From contig CP124680.1 in the NCBI GenBank assembly GCA_029961745.1, positions 2,046,001 to 2,110,000 on the forward strand: a stretch of 64,000 bases of DNA, given 5' to 3'. Made by a program: the position numbers and the translations under genes. The notes beneath the pieces were generated by a model. That model saw nothing but the letters and a program-made list of their open reading frames with translations. It had not been told where the DNA came from and ran no database searches. Numbering within the stretch: the stretch's first letter is position 1; each line of letters begins with the position of its first letter. Positions 36,268-44,006 of this stretch are shown here, in pieces. The stretch comes from Nocardioides sp. L-11A (GTDB lineage: Bacteria > Actinomycetota > Actinomycetes > Propionibacteriales > Nocardioidaceae).

Positions 36268-36792
36268 TCAGCCGGGGATGGAAGTGACGGCCTTGATGTA
36301 CGGCCAGGCGCGCTGCACCTGACCGGGCACCCGGGACTTGATGTAGCCGCCGGCCTCCTGCGGGGGCTGCGGGGTGTCGGTCAGCACCTCGGCGCCGTAG
36401 CGGATCTCGTCGTCCTCGGCCCACGCCTCGGCGGACTTCTTCGCGGTGAGCCGCGAGTACACCCACACGATCGTGCCCTTTACCTTCAGCGCGGCGAAGG
36501 TGGTGTCGGCGGTGGCGTCGGCCTGGCCCGGGGTCGCGGTCGCGAAGTGCCGGAAGATGGTCGCGCCGAACTGGCCGTTGGAGCGGCCGTAGGACTGGGC
36601 GTTGGAGTCCTCGCAGACGGCGGGCTCCGCGAAGGTATCCGAGTCGGTGGGGCCGAACGTCCAGTCGGACGCGAGGATGGCGCACGAGGCGTCGATGCCG
36701 GCGTTGAGCTCGGCGACAGTGGGCTGGCTCGGGTCCTCGGGCTGGGTGGTCAGGACGGCGATCTTCTCGTGGCCGTCGGCGAGGCTGCGCAT
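36268..36792 (-). CDS. Major tail protein
   Basis: 174 residues, acidic, beta-rich with the layout of a siphovirus tail-tube subunit: KIAVLTTQPEDPSQPTVAELNAGIDAS at the start and AALKVKGTIVWVYSRLTAKKSAEAW in the middle. Just upstream of the chaperone G gene, as usual. Confidence 0.85.
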   Translation of the reverse strand: MRSLADGHEKIAVLTTQPEDPSQPTVAELNAGIDASCAILASDWTFGPTDSDTFAEPAVCEDSNAQSYGRSNGQFGATIFRHFATATPGQADATADTTFAALKVKGTIVWVYSRLTAKKSAEAWAEDDEIRYGAEVLTDTPQPPQEAGGYIKSRVPGQVQRAWPYIKAVTSIPG

Positions 36793-36795
36793 TTT

Positions 36796-36999
36796 CTACT
36801 CCTTCTCCCCGGCGGCCGGGGGCTTGCTGCCCGTCGGCGGGATGCCGGCGGGGGGCTTCGGGGCGGGCGCCTGCTCGGCGGCTCGGGCGCTGGGGGTCTT
36901 CTCGAAGTCGCGGCTGAGCACGGGGTGGTCGAGCCAGTGCTCGGGCACCCGCTGCTTGCGGCCGGTCGACTTCGCGTAGACCTCGACGAATCCGTCCAT
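36796..36999 (-). CDS. Small hypothetical protein in the tail module
   Basis: 67 residues: FVEVYAKSTGRKQRVPEHWLDHPVLSRDFEKTPS followed by a Pro/Ala/Lys-rich disordered tail. Three nucleotides separate it from the major tail protein. The N-terminal pattern is frequent in actinophages next to the tail protein, but no function is known. Confidence 0.7.
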   Translation of the reverse strand: MDGFVEVYAKSTGRKQRVPEHWLDHPVLSRDFEKTPSARAAEQAPAPKPPAGIPPTGSKPPAAGEKE

Positions 37000-37132
37000 G
37001 ACGGGGTCCTCCTCGGTGGTCGGGGCGGTGATGGATGGGCCGCTGCCTGGGGGAAGCAGGCAGGGCGGATCGCCCGGCGCCGGGGAAGGTGCGTCGGGAG
37101 ACAGAGGGGTGGCGGGGGCGGCCCGCAGGGGG
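37000..37132. other. Non-coding gap in the tail module
   Basis: About 130 bp without a gene, GC-rich, with a 7-bp stem (37043-37049 with 37057-37063). No clear promoter. Confidence 0.4.
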
Positions 37133-37606
37133 TCAGGTCGCGGTGGCGGTGAGCCGGTACTGCAGCGGGACCTCGAACCGGACCGGCTGCACGGTGTCGA
37201 GGCGGCGCGGCGGGGGCGGCTCGTACCCGAGCGGCGGCTCCAGGACCCCGACCGCGACCCCGTTGACGACGGGCGACCAGCGGAACAGCCAGGAGTGAAC
37301 GCGGTCGACCAGGGCCAGCACGTCGTCACGGAAGGGCGCGACGCAGATCAGGTGGACCGGCCAGTCGAGCTCATCCGCGCACCGTGCGACGTCGGGCTCG
37401 ACGACCGGCCGTCCGATCCCGCCGAAGACGACGACGTACGGCGCGACCCGGCCCGACGGGTCCGGGGTGCTGGTGCCGGGGATGGTGAGCATGGGCGGCG
37501 GCTTGGGGATCTCGCCGGCGTACAACTCCACGGCCGGCAGACCGGGCATGGCCCGGAGCCGGGCGTCGACCTGCTGGGCGAGGACCAGGCGGCGGATGCT
37601 GCTCAT
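37133..37606 (-). CDS. Tail terminator-like protein
   Basis: 157 residues: RLVLAQQVDARLRAMPGLPAVELYAGEIPKPPP, APYVVVFGGIGRP, WPVHLICVAPFRDDVLALVDRVHSWLF, QPVRFEVPLQYRLTATAT. This is the mixed alpha/beta pattern of siphovirus tail-completion proteins, and it is immediately downstream of an HK97 gp10-like gene, the standard order. Confidence 0.75.
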   Translation of the reverse strand: MSSIRRLVLAQQVDARLRAMPGLPAVELYAGEIPKPPPMLTIPGTSTPDPSGRVAPYVVVFGGIGRPVVEPDVARCADELDWPVHLICVAPFRDDVLALVDRVHSWLFRWSPVVNGVAVGVLEPPLGYEPPPPRRLDTVQPVRFEVPLQYRLTATAT

Positions 37607-37625
37607 CTCTAGCCCCTTCGCCCCG

Positions 37626-38033
37626 TCAGCCCAGGGTCCGGTCGGCGGCGGTGCGGAGGATGCCGCGCTCGGTGCGAGGGAGCTCGGCGTCGAACGCCGG
37701 GCCGAGGTAGGGCTGGGGGCTGATGCCGGGGTGCATGACGAGGATCCCGCGGCCGAAGGCATTCTCGATCGGGTACGGCCCGGTCGTGCCCTCCTCGACG
37801 AAGCCGCCGTACGACGCTTCGGGGCCGACCTCGTAGGAGAGGTGCCCGAGGTCGGTGCTGATCGACTCGGCCAGGTTGCCGGTGTCCTTCGGCGCGTTGA
37901 CCTGGGCGCGGCCCTGGACCCGGTAGCCGCCGCGGCCGACCTCACGGTCGACGGCCGGCTCGACACGGGCGCCGGCGCTGCGGAGGTCAGCGGCGAGGTG
38001 GCGGACCTCGGACAGGTCGATGGTCACGATCAC
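37626..38033 (-). CDS. HK97 gp10-like neck/tail-completion protein
   Basis: 135 residues with the family core VNAPKDTGNLAESISTDLGHLSYEVGPEASYGGFVEEGT followed by a C-terminal QPYLGPAFDAELPR. Homologues connect the head to the tail. Confidence 0.85.
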   Translation of the reverse strand: MIVTIDLSEVRHLAADLRSAGARVEPAVDREVGRGGYRVQGRAQVNAPKDTGNLAESISTDLGHLSYEVGPEASYGGFVEEGTTGPYPIENAFGRGILVMHPGISPQPYLGPAFDAELPRTERGILRTAADRTLG

Positions 38034-38047
38034 GGTCCGCCTCCTGC

Positions 38048-38485
38048 TCAGTCGTTGAGGGTCGCGTACACGTGCCGGGTGAAGCGGCGATCGCCGTACT
38101 CCACCTCGACCACGGTCAGGTCACGCCCAATCAGCGCGACGTCGGGGGACGTGGCGACGTGGACGACGTGCCCGACCTCGATCCCGGCCGTCGGGTGGGG
38201 GAGCCCGACCTGGTAGCGGGTCACGGTGACCTGCTCCTCACCGACCACGGGCTGGCTGCTGTCGGCCTCGCCGGCTGGGCGGACCGTGGCGGGCCCGTCG
38301 TACGCCGGGGCGGCCGCGGTGGTGATCGTCTGCCCGTCGGCCTCGCTCCAGGAGCGCTGGGCGCCGGCGGGGCCGACGGAGACGGTGGAGTCGTGGGTGC
38401 GGTCCAGCACGCCGGCGGCCGCGGCGGCCCAGCCGGGCGGGAAGACCGGGTTGCCGGGGCGGCCGTAGCCGACAGCGCGGGGCAT
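38048..38485 (-). CDS. Head closure-like protein
   Basis: 145 residues, beta-rich (TVSVGPAGAQRSWSEADGQTITTAAAPAYDGPATVRP; GLPHPTAGIEVGHVVHVATSPD). Position between the connector and gp10-like genes fits a head-closure (stopper) protein. The ATG at 38485 overlaps the upstream stop by one base (TGATG); a GTG at 38491 is possible. Confidence 0.7.
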   Translation of the reverse strand: MPRAVGYGRPGNPVFPPGWAAAAAGVLDRTHDSTVSVGPAGAQRSWSEADGQTITTAAAPAYDGPATVRPAGEADSSQPVVGEEQVTVTRYQVGLPHPTAGIEVGHVVHVATSPDVALIGRDLTVVEVEYGDRRFTRHVYATLND

Positions 38486-38868
38486 CAGCACCAGCCTTGG
38501 GGGTGCTCGGTGAGTTCGGGCGGGCGACCGTTGCCGCCGACGATGTCGACGACGTCGAAGAAGAACCCGTCGTCGTCGGCGTCCTCGTCCTCGCGGGCCT
38601 GCTTGCGCAGCGAGTCGGCGTGCCGGCGCATCGCGTCGGCGAGCTTCGCGCCGTCGGTCTGCACCTGGTGGTCCTTGAGGACCTTCAGCGCCAGCGCCTC
38701 GTTGGTGGCCTGGGAGTCGATCGCCTGCGCCGCGGCGCGCTTCACCCGTCCACGCTCGAGGGCGAGGAAGGCGTTGATCTCGTTGTCGGTGAAGACGAAC
38801 GCGTCCTCGTCGACGTCGTTGAGGAGGAGGCGGACCTGCCCGAGCGGGGTCGTGAAGTCGACGGCCAT
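38485..38868 (-). CDS. Head-tail connector (adaptor) protein
   Basis: 127 residues, helical: FTTPLGQVRLLLNDVDEDAFVFTDNEINAFLALERGRVKRAAAQAIDSQA, a gp6/gp15-like adaptor pattern, then an acidic loop and GFFFDVVDIVGG. Follows the capsid gene. Confidence 0.8.
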   Translation of the reverse strand: MAVDFTTPLGQVRLLLNDVDEDAFVFTDNEINAFLALERGRVKRAAAQAIDSQATNEALALKVLKDHQVQTDGAKLADAMRRHADSLRKQAREDEDADDDGFFFDVVDIVGGNGRPPELTEHPQGWC

Positions 38869-38910
38869 GGTCAGCCTCCTCCTGGTCGTGGTGGTGCGGT
38901 GGGGGTGGAA

Positions 38911-38950
38911 CCGTGGGCGGCCCTGGCCCGGTCGCTCGGGCCGCCCACGG
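38911..38950 (-). terminator. Hairpin after the major capsid gene
   Basis: A perfect 13-bp stem (38911-38923 with 38938-38950) and a 14-nt loop, 22 nt after the capsid stop. No T-run. Same stem length and relative position as the hairpin after the major tail protein. Confidence 0.7.
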
Positions 38951-38971
38951 CGAGAGCAGCAGTTGCCCGCG

Positions 38972-40123
38972 TCAGCTGCCGTTCGAGGCGTACGTGAACG
39001 TCGGGTCGCCGGTCTGGTGGCCGACGATGTGACGCCCGCGGTACTGGATGTCGTCGATCTGGAACGACCCCTCGAGCGGGGACACGTCCCCACCGCCGAC
39101 CCGCTGGCTGGCCGAGGACTTCACCCGGATGTCGGGCTGCTCGTGGCCGCGCAGGTACGCCGCCCACAGCGCCGGCCGCGCGGTCTTCGGCTTGGGGACG
39201 ACGAACCAGGTCCCGGCCGCCTTGGAGCCGGTGTTCCAGTAGTCGAGCATCGGGTCGACGACGTAGTCGACGTTGACGTAGTTGTCGTACTCGAACTCGG
39301 TCGAGTTGCTGCCCGACGTCTCGGTCTTCTTGATCGTGCGGACCGCGAGGATCCGCTCGATCGTCCGCTTCAGGGTCTGCGGCACGACCACCTGCAGGGG
39401 CGGCGCGGCGACGACCTTGCCGGAGATCTTCGACTTCTTCGCCGCCATCAGGTCGAGCACCGCGTCGAGGTTGTCGAGGGTCAGCGGCAGCGCGGTGGGG
39501 GCGTTGCCGTTGCCGGCCTTGAAGAAGTCGGTGTTCACGCCGTTGCGGTTCGCAGCGATCAGGTTGGAGACCGCGTTGATGGCCTCCGTCTCGCGGGCCT
39601 GGCGGGCGATGGTGCCCGGCAGGTCCTCGAACTCCTGGATCGCCTCGTTGTTGATCCACGACTCCCACGAGATCGCGAACCGGCGACCGAACTTCGCGAC
39701 CGCGATCTCGTTGACCGCGTGCCCGCGCTTGTCCTCGGCGGGGTACTCGGTCAGCTCGGGCACGAGGTCGAACCCGATCGTGTTGCGCCACTTGTCGAGC
39801 AGCCGCTTGGGGCGGAAGTCGTTGACGGTGGTGGTGTCGGTGTAGCCGCGCCAGGTCGACGGGAGCTCGTCGTACTGGCGCTGCATCTCGGTGTCGATCG
39901 CGGCGAACGCGGCGAGGGTGAAGTCGCTGGTGGCGAACGCCTCGGCGAGGCGCTGGGCGGCGCCCCACTTGCCCCGGAAGGCGTCCTCCATCAGGGTCAT
40001 CGCCTTGTCCATGAGGGACTCGGAGATGCGGAAGTTCCGCGGGTTGGTGGCGCCGGGGAAGTCGGCGTCGGAGGCGGCCTGGACGGCGTTGTTGCCGTGG
40101 AGGACCTCGATCGTGTTGGTCAT
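38972..40123 (-). CDS. Major capsid protein
   Basis: 383 residues. N-terminal NTIEVLHGNNAVQAASDADFPGATN, central FGRRFAISWESWINNEAIQEFEDLPGTIARQARE and C-terminal VSPLEGSFQIDDIQYRGRHIVG. This resembles Mu gpT-type heads (HK97 fold), in keeping with the neighbouring MuF and DUF2190-type genes. No separate N-terminal delta domain, since a scaffold gene is present. GAGAGGACC ribosome-binding site. Confidence 0.9.
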   Translation of the reverse strand: MTNTIEVLHGNNAVQAASDADFPGATNPRNFRISESLMDKAMTLMEDAFRGKWGAAQRLAEAFATSDFTLAAFAAIDTEMQRQYDELPSTWRGYTDTTTVNDFRPKRLLDKWRNTIGFDLVPELTEYPAEDKRGHAVNEIAVAKFGRRFAISWESWINNEAIQEFEDLPGTIARQARETEAINAVSNLIAANRNGVNTDFFKAGNGNAPTALPLTLDNLDAVLDLMAAKKSKISGKVVAAPPLQVVVPQTLKRTIERILAVRTIKKTETSGSNSTEFEYDNYVNVDYVVDPMLDYWNTGSKAAGTWFVVPKPKTARPALWAAYLRGHEQPDIRVKSSASQRVGGGDVSPLEGSFQIDDIQYRGRHIVGHQTGDPTFTYASNGS

Positions 40124-40136
40124 GGGTCTGGTCCTC

Positions 40137-40562
40137 TCAGTTCGCGATGCGAACGGTCAGGGGGCTCGGGGTGCCCACGGTCGCGGCCTTGGTCGTCAGC
40201 GCGTGGCCGTAGACCGGGTTCTCGACCGCGGGGGAGCCGCCGTCGTCGGGCTCGTCGGTGAGCGCGGTGCCGTCGGGGAGGATGTAGACGGGATCACCGA
40301 CGGCGGCGACGGCGAACTCGACGTCGAACTCGTGGCCGCCCTTGAGCCACACAGTCGCGTGGCCGTTGGGGTTGCCGCCGCCGTAGTTGTAGCTGGCGTT
40401 GCGGGTGCCGTCCTGGTTGTACGCCGGGACGTCGGTCTTGGCGCGGTCGGTCTCGCAGACCCCGTTGAGGCCGCCGACGCGGACGGGGTCGCCGGCCTTC
40501 TTCCCTGCCGGGACCGGCAGGGAGAGGTGGTCGGCGTCTCGGAAGATCTCGTTGCGGGCCAT
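40137..40562 (-). CDS. DUF2190-type capsid decoration protein
   Basis: 141 residues: LSLPVPAGKKAGDPVRVGGLNGVCETD ... ATVWLKGGHEFDVEFAVAAVGDPVYILPDGTAL ... PVYGHALTTKAATVGTPSPLTVRI. The 'GDPV..G..' and 'G.AL' strands match the DUF2190 head-fibre/decoration family found beside capsid genes. Confidence 0.8.
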   Translation of the reverse strand: MARNEIFRDADHLSLPVPAGKKAGDPVRVGGLNGVCETDRAKTDVPAYNQDGTRNASYNYGGGNPNGHATVWLKGGHEFDVEFAVAAVGDPVYILPDGTALTDEPDDGGSPAVENPVYGHALTTKAATVGTPSPLTVRIAN

Positions 40563-40565
40563 CGG

Positions 40566-41018
40566 TCAGGCTCCCTTCTGGTTGCCGGTCTGGTTGCCGG
40601 ACTCGGTGAGGGGGCGTCCCCACGGAGTGGTCGTGCGCCGGGACTCGGTGACACCGCTCCCGCCGCCCGGGTCGCCGCCGAACCCGACGACCTGGCCGGT
40701 ACCGCCGGAAGCCGACCGTGCGGCGGCCTCCTTGAGGGCGGTGGCCGCGGTGTCGACGGACGCCGAGAACGCCGTCTCGTCGAGGTCGCCGGCCTCGGTG
40801 AGCGGCAGGTCGACGAGCAGGCCGCGGACCTGCAGGTCGTCGAAGGCGACGCCGGCGGCCTTCGCGCGCTCGGCGACCAGCACGCGCGCGCGGTCGGTCC
40901 GGACCCGGCGGGCCTCGTTGTCCTTCAGGGTGGCGTTCTCGCTGACGAGAGCGTCCACCCGGCCGGCCTTCTCGAGGAGAGCGGTGTGCTCCGACTCCTC
41001 GATCTGGATCTTGCCCAT
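40566..41018 (-). CDS. Internal-start scaffold protein
   Basis: ATG 41018 lies in frame inside the protease gene and has an excellent AAGGAGG ribosome-binding site 5 nt upstream, on bases that code for the linker. The product of 150 residues (GKIQIEESEHTALLEKAGRV ... RPLTESGNQTG) is coiled-coil then Gly-rich. Nested protease/scaffold genes are known from lambda (C/Nu3). Confidence 0.75.
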   Translation of the reverse strand: MGKIQIEESEHTALLEKAGRVDALVSENATLKDNEARRVRTDRARVLVAERAKAAGVAFDDLQVRGLLVDLPLTEAGDLDETAFSASVDTAATALKEAAARSASGGTGQVVGFGGDPGGGSGVTESRRTTTPWGRPLTESGNQTGNQKGA

Positions 41019-41867
41019 GGTGTCCTCCTTGGACTCCTCGGTGGTGTGGTCGTCCGGCCGGGTGGCCGGGACGTAGGTGGTGACGATCCGCACCTCGGTG
41101 CGCTCGCCGGTGAGCTCGACAGCGCCGCTGGAGCTCTGGGTGTAGCCCTGCTGGTAGATGCCGTTGTCGTCGTCGGACTCGACGTCGAACCAGACCGTGG
41201 CGTCGTCGAAGTCGCGCACCCAGACCCAGGTCCGCTCGCCGCTGCCGTAGGCGTCGCGCAGCGCGACGGCGAGGCCGTCGCGGGTGTCGTTGACGGTGGC
41301 CTCCCGCAGCCCGCGGGCCGCGGCCCGGCGGCCGGCCTTCGCGGACTCGAACACGCTCAGCACCCGGCCGCCGCGGCCGGCCCGGGTGACCCAGTCGACG
41401 GACTGGATGAACGCCAGGCCCTCGATGATCTGACCGCGCCGGCCCTCGGCCTCCCCGATGGTCGCGTCGGTGTAGGCGCCCAGGATCGAGACGCCGATGT
41501 CGTCGGCGAGGTCGTCGATGAGGTCGCGGTACGGCGTGACGACGCGGACCTCGGCGACCAGCGCGCCCTCGTCGGCGCCGGCGGCGATGTCGGTCTCGGT
41601 CGCGACCCGCGCGTCGGAGGCGGTCGTGGAGACGAGGTCCTTGATCGAGCGCTCGGGGCGCTCCATCAGCTCGAGGTCGGTGGGGTGGTCGGCGTACATG
41701 TGGGTGCCGGCCGGGATGACCTGGTCGGCGGCGGCCGACTCCAGCACCTCGGGGGAGTAGTAGCCCGACGTGCCCCAGCCGGGCGAGATCAGCTGGACCA
41801 GCCGCAGGCCGCCGGTGGTGGCGGCTGCTTCGAGCAGGCGCGCGGTCTCGCGCAGGGGCTTGGGCAT
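40566..41867 (-). CDS. Prohead protease with scaffold domain
   Basis: 433 residues. The first 250 form a capsid-maturation protease-like domain (GTHMYADHPTDLELMERPERSIKDLVSTT with a candidate His-Pro; ILGAYTDATIGEAEGRRGQIIEGLAFIQSVDWVTRAG with serine candidates near VSILG). After an acidic TTEESKEDT linker, the C-terminal 150 residues are an internal scaffold (coiled-coil EESEHTALLEKAGRVDALVSENATLKDNEARR). An internal start makes the scaffold alone. Confidence 0.8.
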   Translation of the reverse strand: MPKPLRETARLLEAAATTGGLRLVQLISPGWGTSGYYSPEVLESAAADQVIPAGTHMYADHPTDLELMERPERSIKDLVSTTASDARVATETDIAAGADEGALVAEVRVVTPYRDLIDDLADDIGVSILGAYTDATIGEAEGRRGQIIEGLAFIQSVDWVTRAGRGGRVLSVFESAKAGRRAAARGLREATVNDTRDGLAVALRDAYGSGERTWVWVRDFDDATVWFDVESDDDNGIYQQGYTQSSSGAVELTGERTEVRIVTTYVPATRPDDHTTEESKEDTMGKIQIEESEHTALLEKAGRVDALVSENATLKDNEARRVRTDRARVLVAERAKAAGVAFDDLQVRGLLVDLPLTEAGDLDETAFSASVDTAATALKEAAARSASGGTGQVVGFGGDPGGGSGVTESRRTTTPWGRPLTESGNQTGNQKGA

Positions 41868-41901
41868 GACGGGGACCTCCCGGTGGTGGGGGTGGGGCGG
41901 G

Positions 41902-41914
41902 TAGCGTGCGGCGG
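41902..41914 (+). promoter_or_regulatory. -10 element of a plus-strand moron
   Basis: TAGCGT at 41902-41907, 7 nt before GTG 41915, on the strand opposite to the head operon. Confidence 0.5.
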
Positions 41915-42133
41915 GTGACCAGCGAGGACGGTCCGGGCGAGCCGGCTGGCTCCGGACATGACGACGCCCAGGCGTGCGTCGCCGGAGCGGATCACGTCTG
42001 GGCGGTGAAAGGGATCCACCTCTCGCTCGTGCGAGGGGCAGAGACCGAGGAGCAGTGCGGACGCTGCGAGACGGTGCGCTACATCAGCGCACGCGGAGGA
42101 CGGCCGCGGCTAGGCCAGCAGCGCGCCAGGTAG
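41915..42133 (+). CDS. Small zinc-motif protein (moron)
   Basis: 72 residues with a Cys/His set: CVAGADHVWAVKGIHLSLV and QCGRCETVRYIS (C21, H27, H35, C48, C51), a single zinc ribbon typical of small actinophage proteins. Transcribed against the head genes from its own leaderless promoter and convergent with the putative immunity gene (1-nt gap between stops). Confidence 0.65.
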   Translation: MTSEDGPGEPAGSGHDDAQACVAGADHVWAVKGIHLSLVRGAETEEQCGRCETVRYISARGGRPRLGQQRAR

Positions 42134-42134
42134 G

Positions 42135-42428
42135 TCAGCGCTGGCGGGCGAGCTCGACGAGCTCGTACTCGTCGGCGGTCGGCGCGGCCGCGGCGTCGAG
42201 ATCAAGCTGCTCAGCCAGGCGCTGTCGTACTTCGTCGACCCACTCGTCGAGCTGGGTCTGGTTGTTCGCTGCGAAGAAGATCGCGAGCTCGACCTCAGGG
42301 TCGGCCGGGTCGTGGTACGGCTCCACGGCGATCCTGGTCGGGTGGGTGGCGATGCCTTCGACGAGCGCAGCCACCTTGTCCTCGAGGGACGCGTCCCTGA
42401 GGAAGATGATCTGGTCGTAGTCAGCCAC
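42135..42428 (-). CDS. Small protein downstream of the MuF toxin (candidate immunity protein)
   Basis: 97 residues, strongly acidic: ADYDQIIFLRDASLEDKVAALVEGIATHPTRIAVEPYHDPADPEVELAIFFAANNQTQLDEWVDEVRQRL. Soluble alpha/beta. It overlaps the MuF gene by 8 nt (GTG 42428), so it is co-translated with it. Size, acidity and position are those of CDI-type immunity proteins; no family recognised. Confidence 0.75.
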   Translation of the reverse strand: MADYDQIIFLRDASLEDKVAALVEGIATHPTRIAVEPYHDPADPEVELAIFFAANNQTQLDEWVDEVRQRLAEQLDLDAAAAPTADEYELVELARQR

Positions 42429-43980
42429 GGGTCCATCCTACGCTCGTGCCGTCGCCGCGGAGGATCGCGATTTCCTCGATCACGCCACCGATCAGGCCGA
42501 GGATCCGTCCCATCGCATCGTCCGCGGTCCCGGCCGGGAGGCCGACCGGCTGACCGTTGATCACGATCCGCTCGGCCTGGCGTCGCCCTTCCGTGGCGGC
42601 GTTGCGGACGGTCGTCATCCGGTCCGCCTTGAGGGTCTTGAACTCGACGGTCACCTTCGCGCCGTCGATGACGGCGTCAGGCGTCTTCGGGAGGTCGTCA
42701 GCGTTCGCGACCGACCGCACGGCGAGGCCGCGGCCGCGCAGCCACTCGGCGACCACCAACTCGTCGTCGTCGAAGTACAGATCGGGGTCGTCGACCGGCG
42801 CGATCAGACCGAGACGATCGAGGGCGCCGTACGTGAACCGCTCGTTGCGGCCCTGCGAGCCGAGCGCCCCGTCGTACACGAAGTGCTCGTCGATCGGCAG
42901 CACCCGGGCAGGGGGCTCCGGTGGGCTGCTGTCCCCGGGCCGGCCGTCTCCGCCACCGCGGCCGCCGGCGTCGCCGGGGCTGGCGGGGACCTGGGAGTCG
43001 CGCCAGCCATCGTTGGTCCGCCGCTTCGTCCACTGCTCGATCGGGAAGTCCCCGGCGACCCAGGCGCGCCAGCCGGCCTTGCCGAGGATCGCCTGCTGAT
43101 CGGCCGGGGTGAGGGCGGCGAAGTGGTCCTCGGCCGACGGCAGCCACGACAGGTCGACCGACCCGTCCTCCTCCCGAACCACTGGGATCCGGTTGCAGCG
43201 GCCCTGCTGGTGGTCGTCGGGGCCGGGGACCTCGAGGTCGAAGACCTGGCCGTGCATCGCGAGGCAGGATCGGCAGGTCCGCGGCCCGAGATGACACACC
43301 CAGACCCAGCCGGCGAGGAGGTCGGCGTGGGCCAGTTGGGTGACGCGCTCGCCCTCGCGGTAGGCGTCGAGGGTCTCGGTCCGCGCGATCGTCACCGCGC
43401 GGGAGCGGCCGAAGTTCCAGTGGTTCTCGGCCCGCTGGAGCATCCGGGCCGCGGTCTGGCGGGGGTTGTCGCCGGCCGCGACGCCGCGGGTGAGCTCGCC
43501 GAGCACGATCGCGTAGGTCTCGTCGGCCAGCGGGAGCGCGGTCGAGGTGACCTGCTGCGTCGTACGACGCACGATCGCGTCCAGCGCCGGGGTGGGGACC
43601 TCCCGGCCCGGGACACTGCGGGCCAGCCGCTGGGCGGCGATCAGCTCGACGGTCCCGGTCTCAGCTTGGTCGAGGACGTCGGCCAAGTCGTTGGTGACGG
43701 TGACGCCGAGCGCGGTGGCGAGATCGTCGAGGTGGTCCGCGATCCCGGCGAGGACCCGGGCGAACCGCTCGAACCGCACGACGGCGGTGGCGTTGACGCG
43801 GCCGGCGTCGGTGAGGATCTCGGTCAGGGTGTCGAGCAGCTCGGCGGAGATCTCCGACCAGGCGGCCGCCCATGCCTGGGTGATGGTCGCGTCCTGGGCG
43901 TTGGTGATCTCGGCGAGCGCCGCGGCGAGGGCGATCTCGACGGCGTACGGGTTGGGCTGCTCGGGGGTGCCGGTGCTCAC
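42421..43980 (-). CDS. MuF-type minor head protein with C-terminal CdiA-like nuclease domain
   Basis: 519 residues. Residues 1 to about 265 form the MuF/SPP1 gp7 head protein (ARTETLDAYREGERV; WVCHLGPRTCRSCLAMHGQVFDLEVPGPDDHQQGRCNRIPVV, with a Cys/His set). After a low-complexity Gly/Pro linker (335-358), residues 395-519 form a separate domain: YFDDDELVVAEWLRGRGLAVRSV, TPDAVIDGAKVTVEFKTLKADR (Asp435, Glu446, Lys448: a PD-(D/E)XK-like set) and ERIVING. This resembles CdiA C-terminal tRNase-type toxins. MuF polymorphic toxins of temperate phages are a known class. The small overlapping gene downstream would be the immunity gene. Confidence 0.85.
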   Translation of the reverse strand: MSTGTPEQPNPYAVEIALAAALAEITNAQDATITQAWAAAWSEISAELLDTLTEILTDAGRVNATAVVRFERFARVLAGIADHLDDLATALGVTVTNDLADVLDQAETGTVELIAAQRLARSVPGREVPTPALDAIVRRTTQQVTSTALPLADETYAIVLGELTRGVAAGDNPRQTAARMLQRAENHWNFGRSRAVTIARTETLDAYREGERVTQLAHADLLAGWVWVCHLGPRTCRSCLAMHGQVFDLEVPGPDDHQQGRCNRIPVVREEDGSVDLSWLPSAEDHFAALTPADQQAILGKAGWRAWVAGDFPIEQWTKRRTNDGWRDSQVPASPGDAGGRGGGDGRPGDSSPPEPPARVLPIDEHFVYDGALGSQGRNERFTYGALDRLGLIAPVDDPDLYFDDDELVVAEWLRGRGLAVRSVANADDLPKTPDAVIDGAKVTVEFKTLKADRMTTVRNAATEGRRQAERIVINGQPVGLPAGTADDAMGRILGLIGGVIEEIAILRGDGTSVGWTRG

Positions 43981-44006
43981 CGCTCAGCACTCACTGGGCC
44001 AGGACC

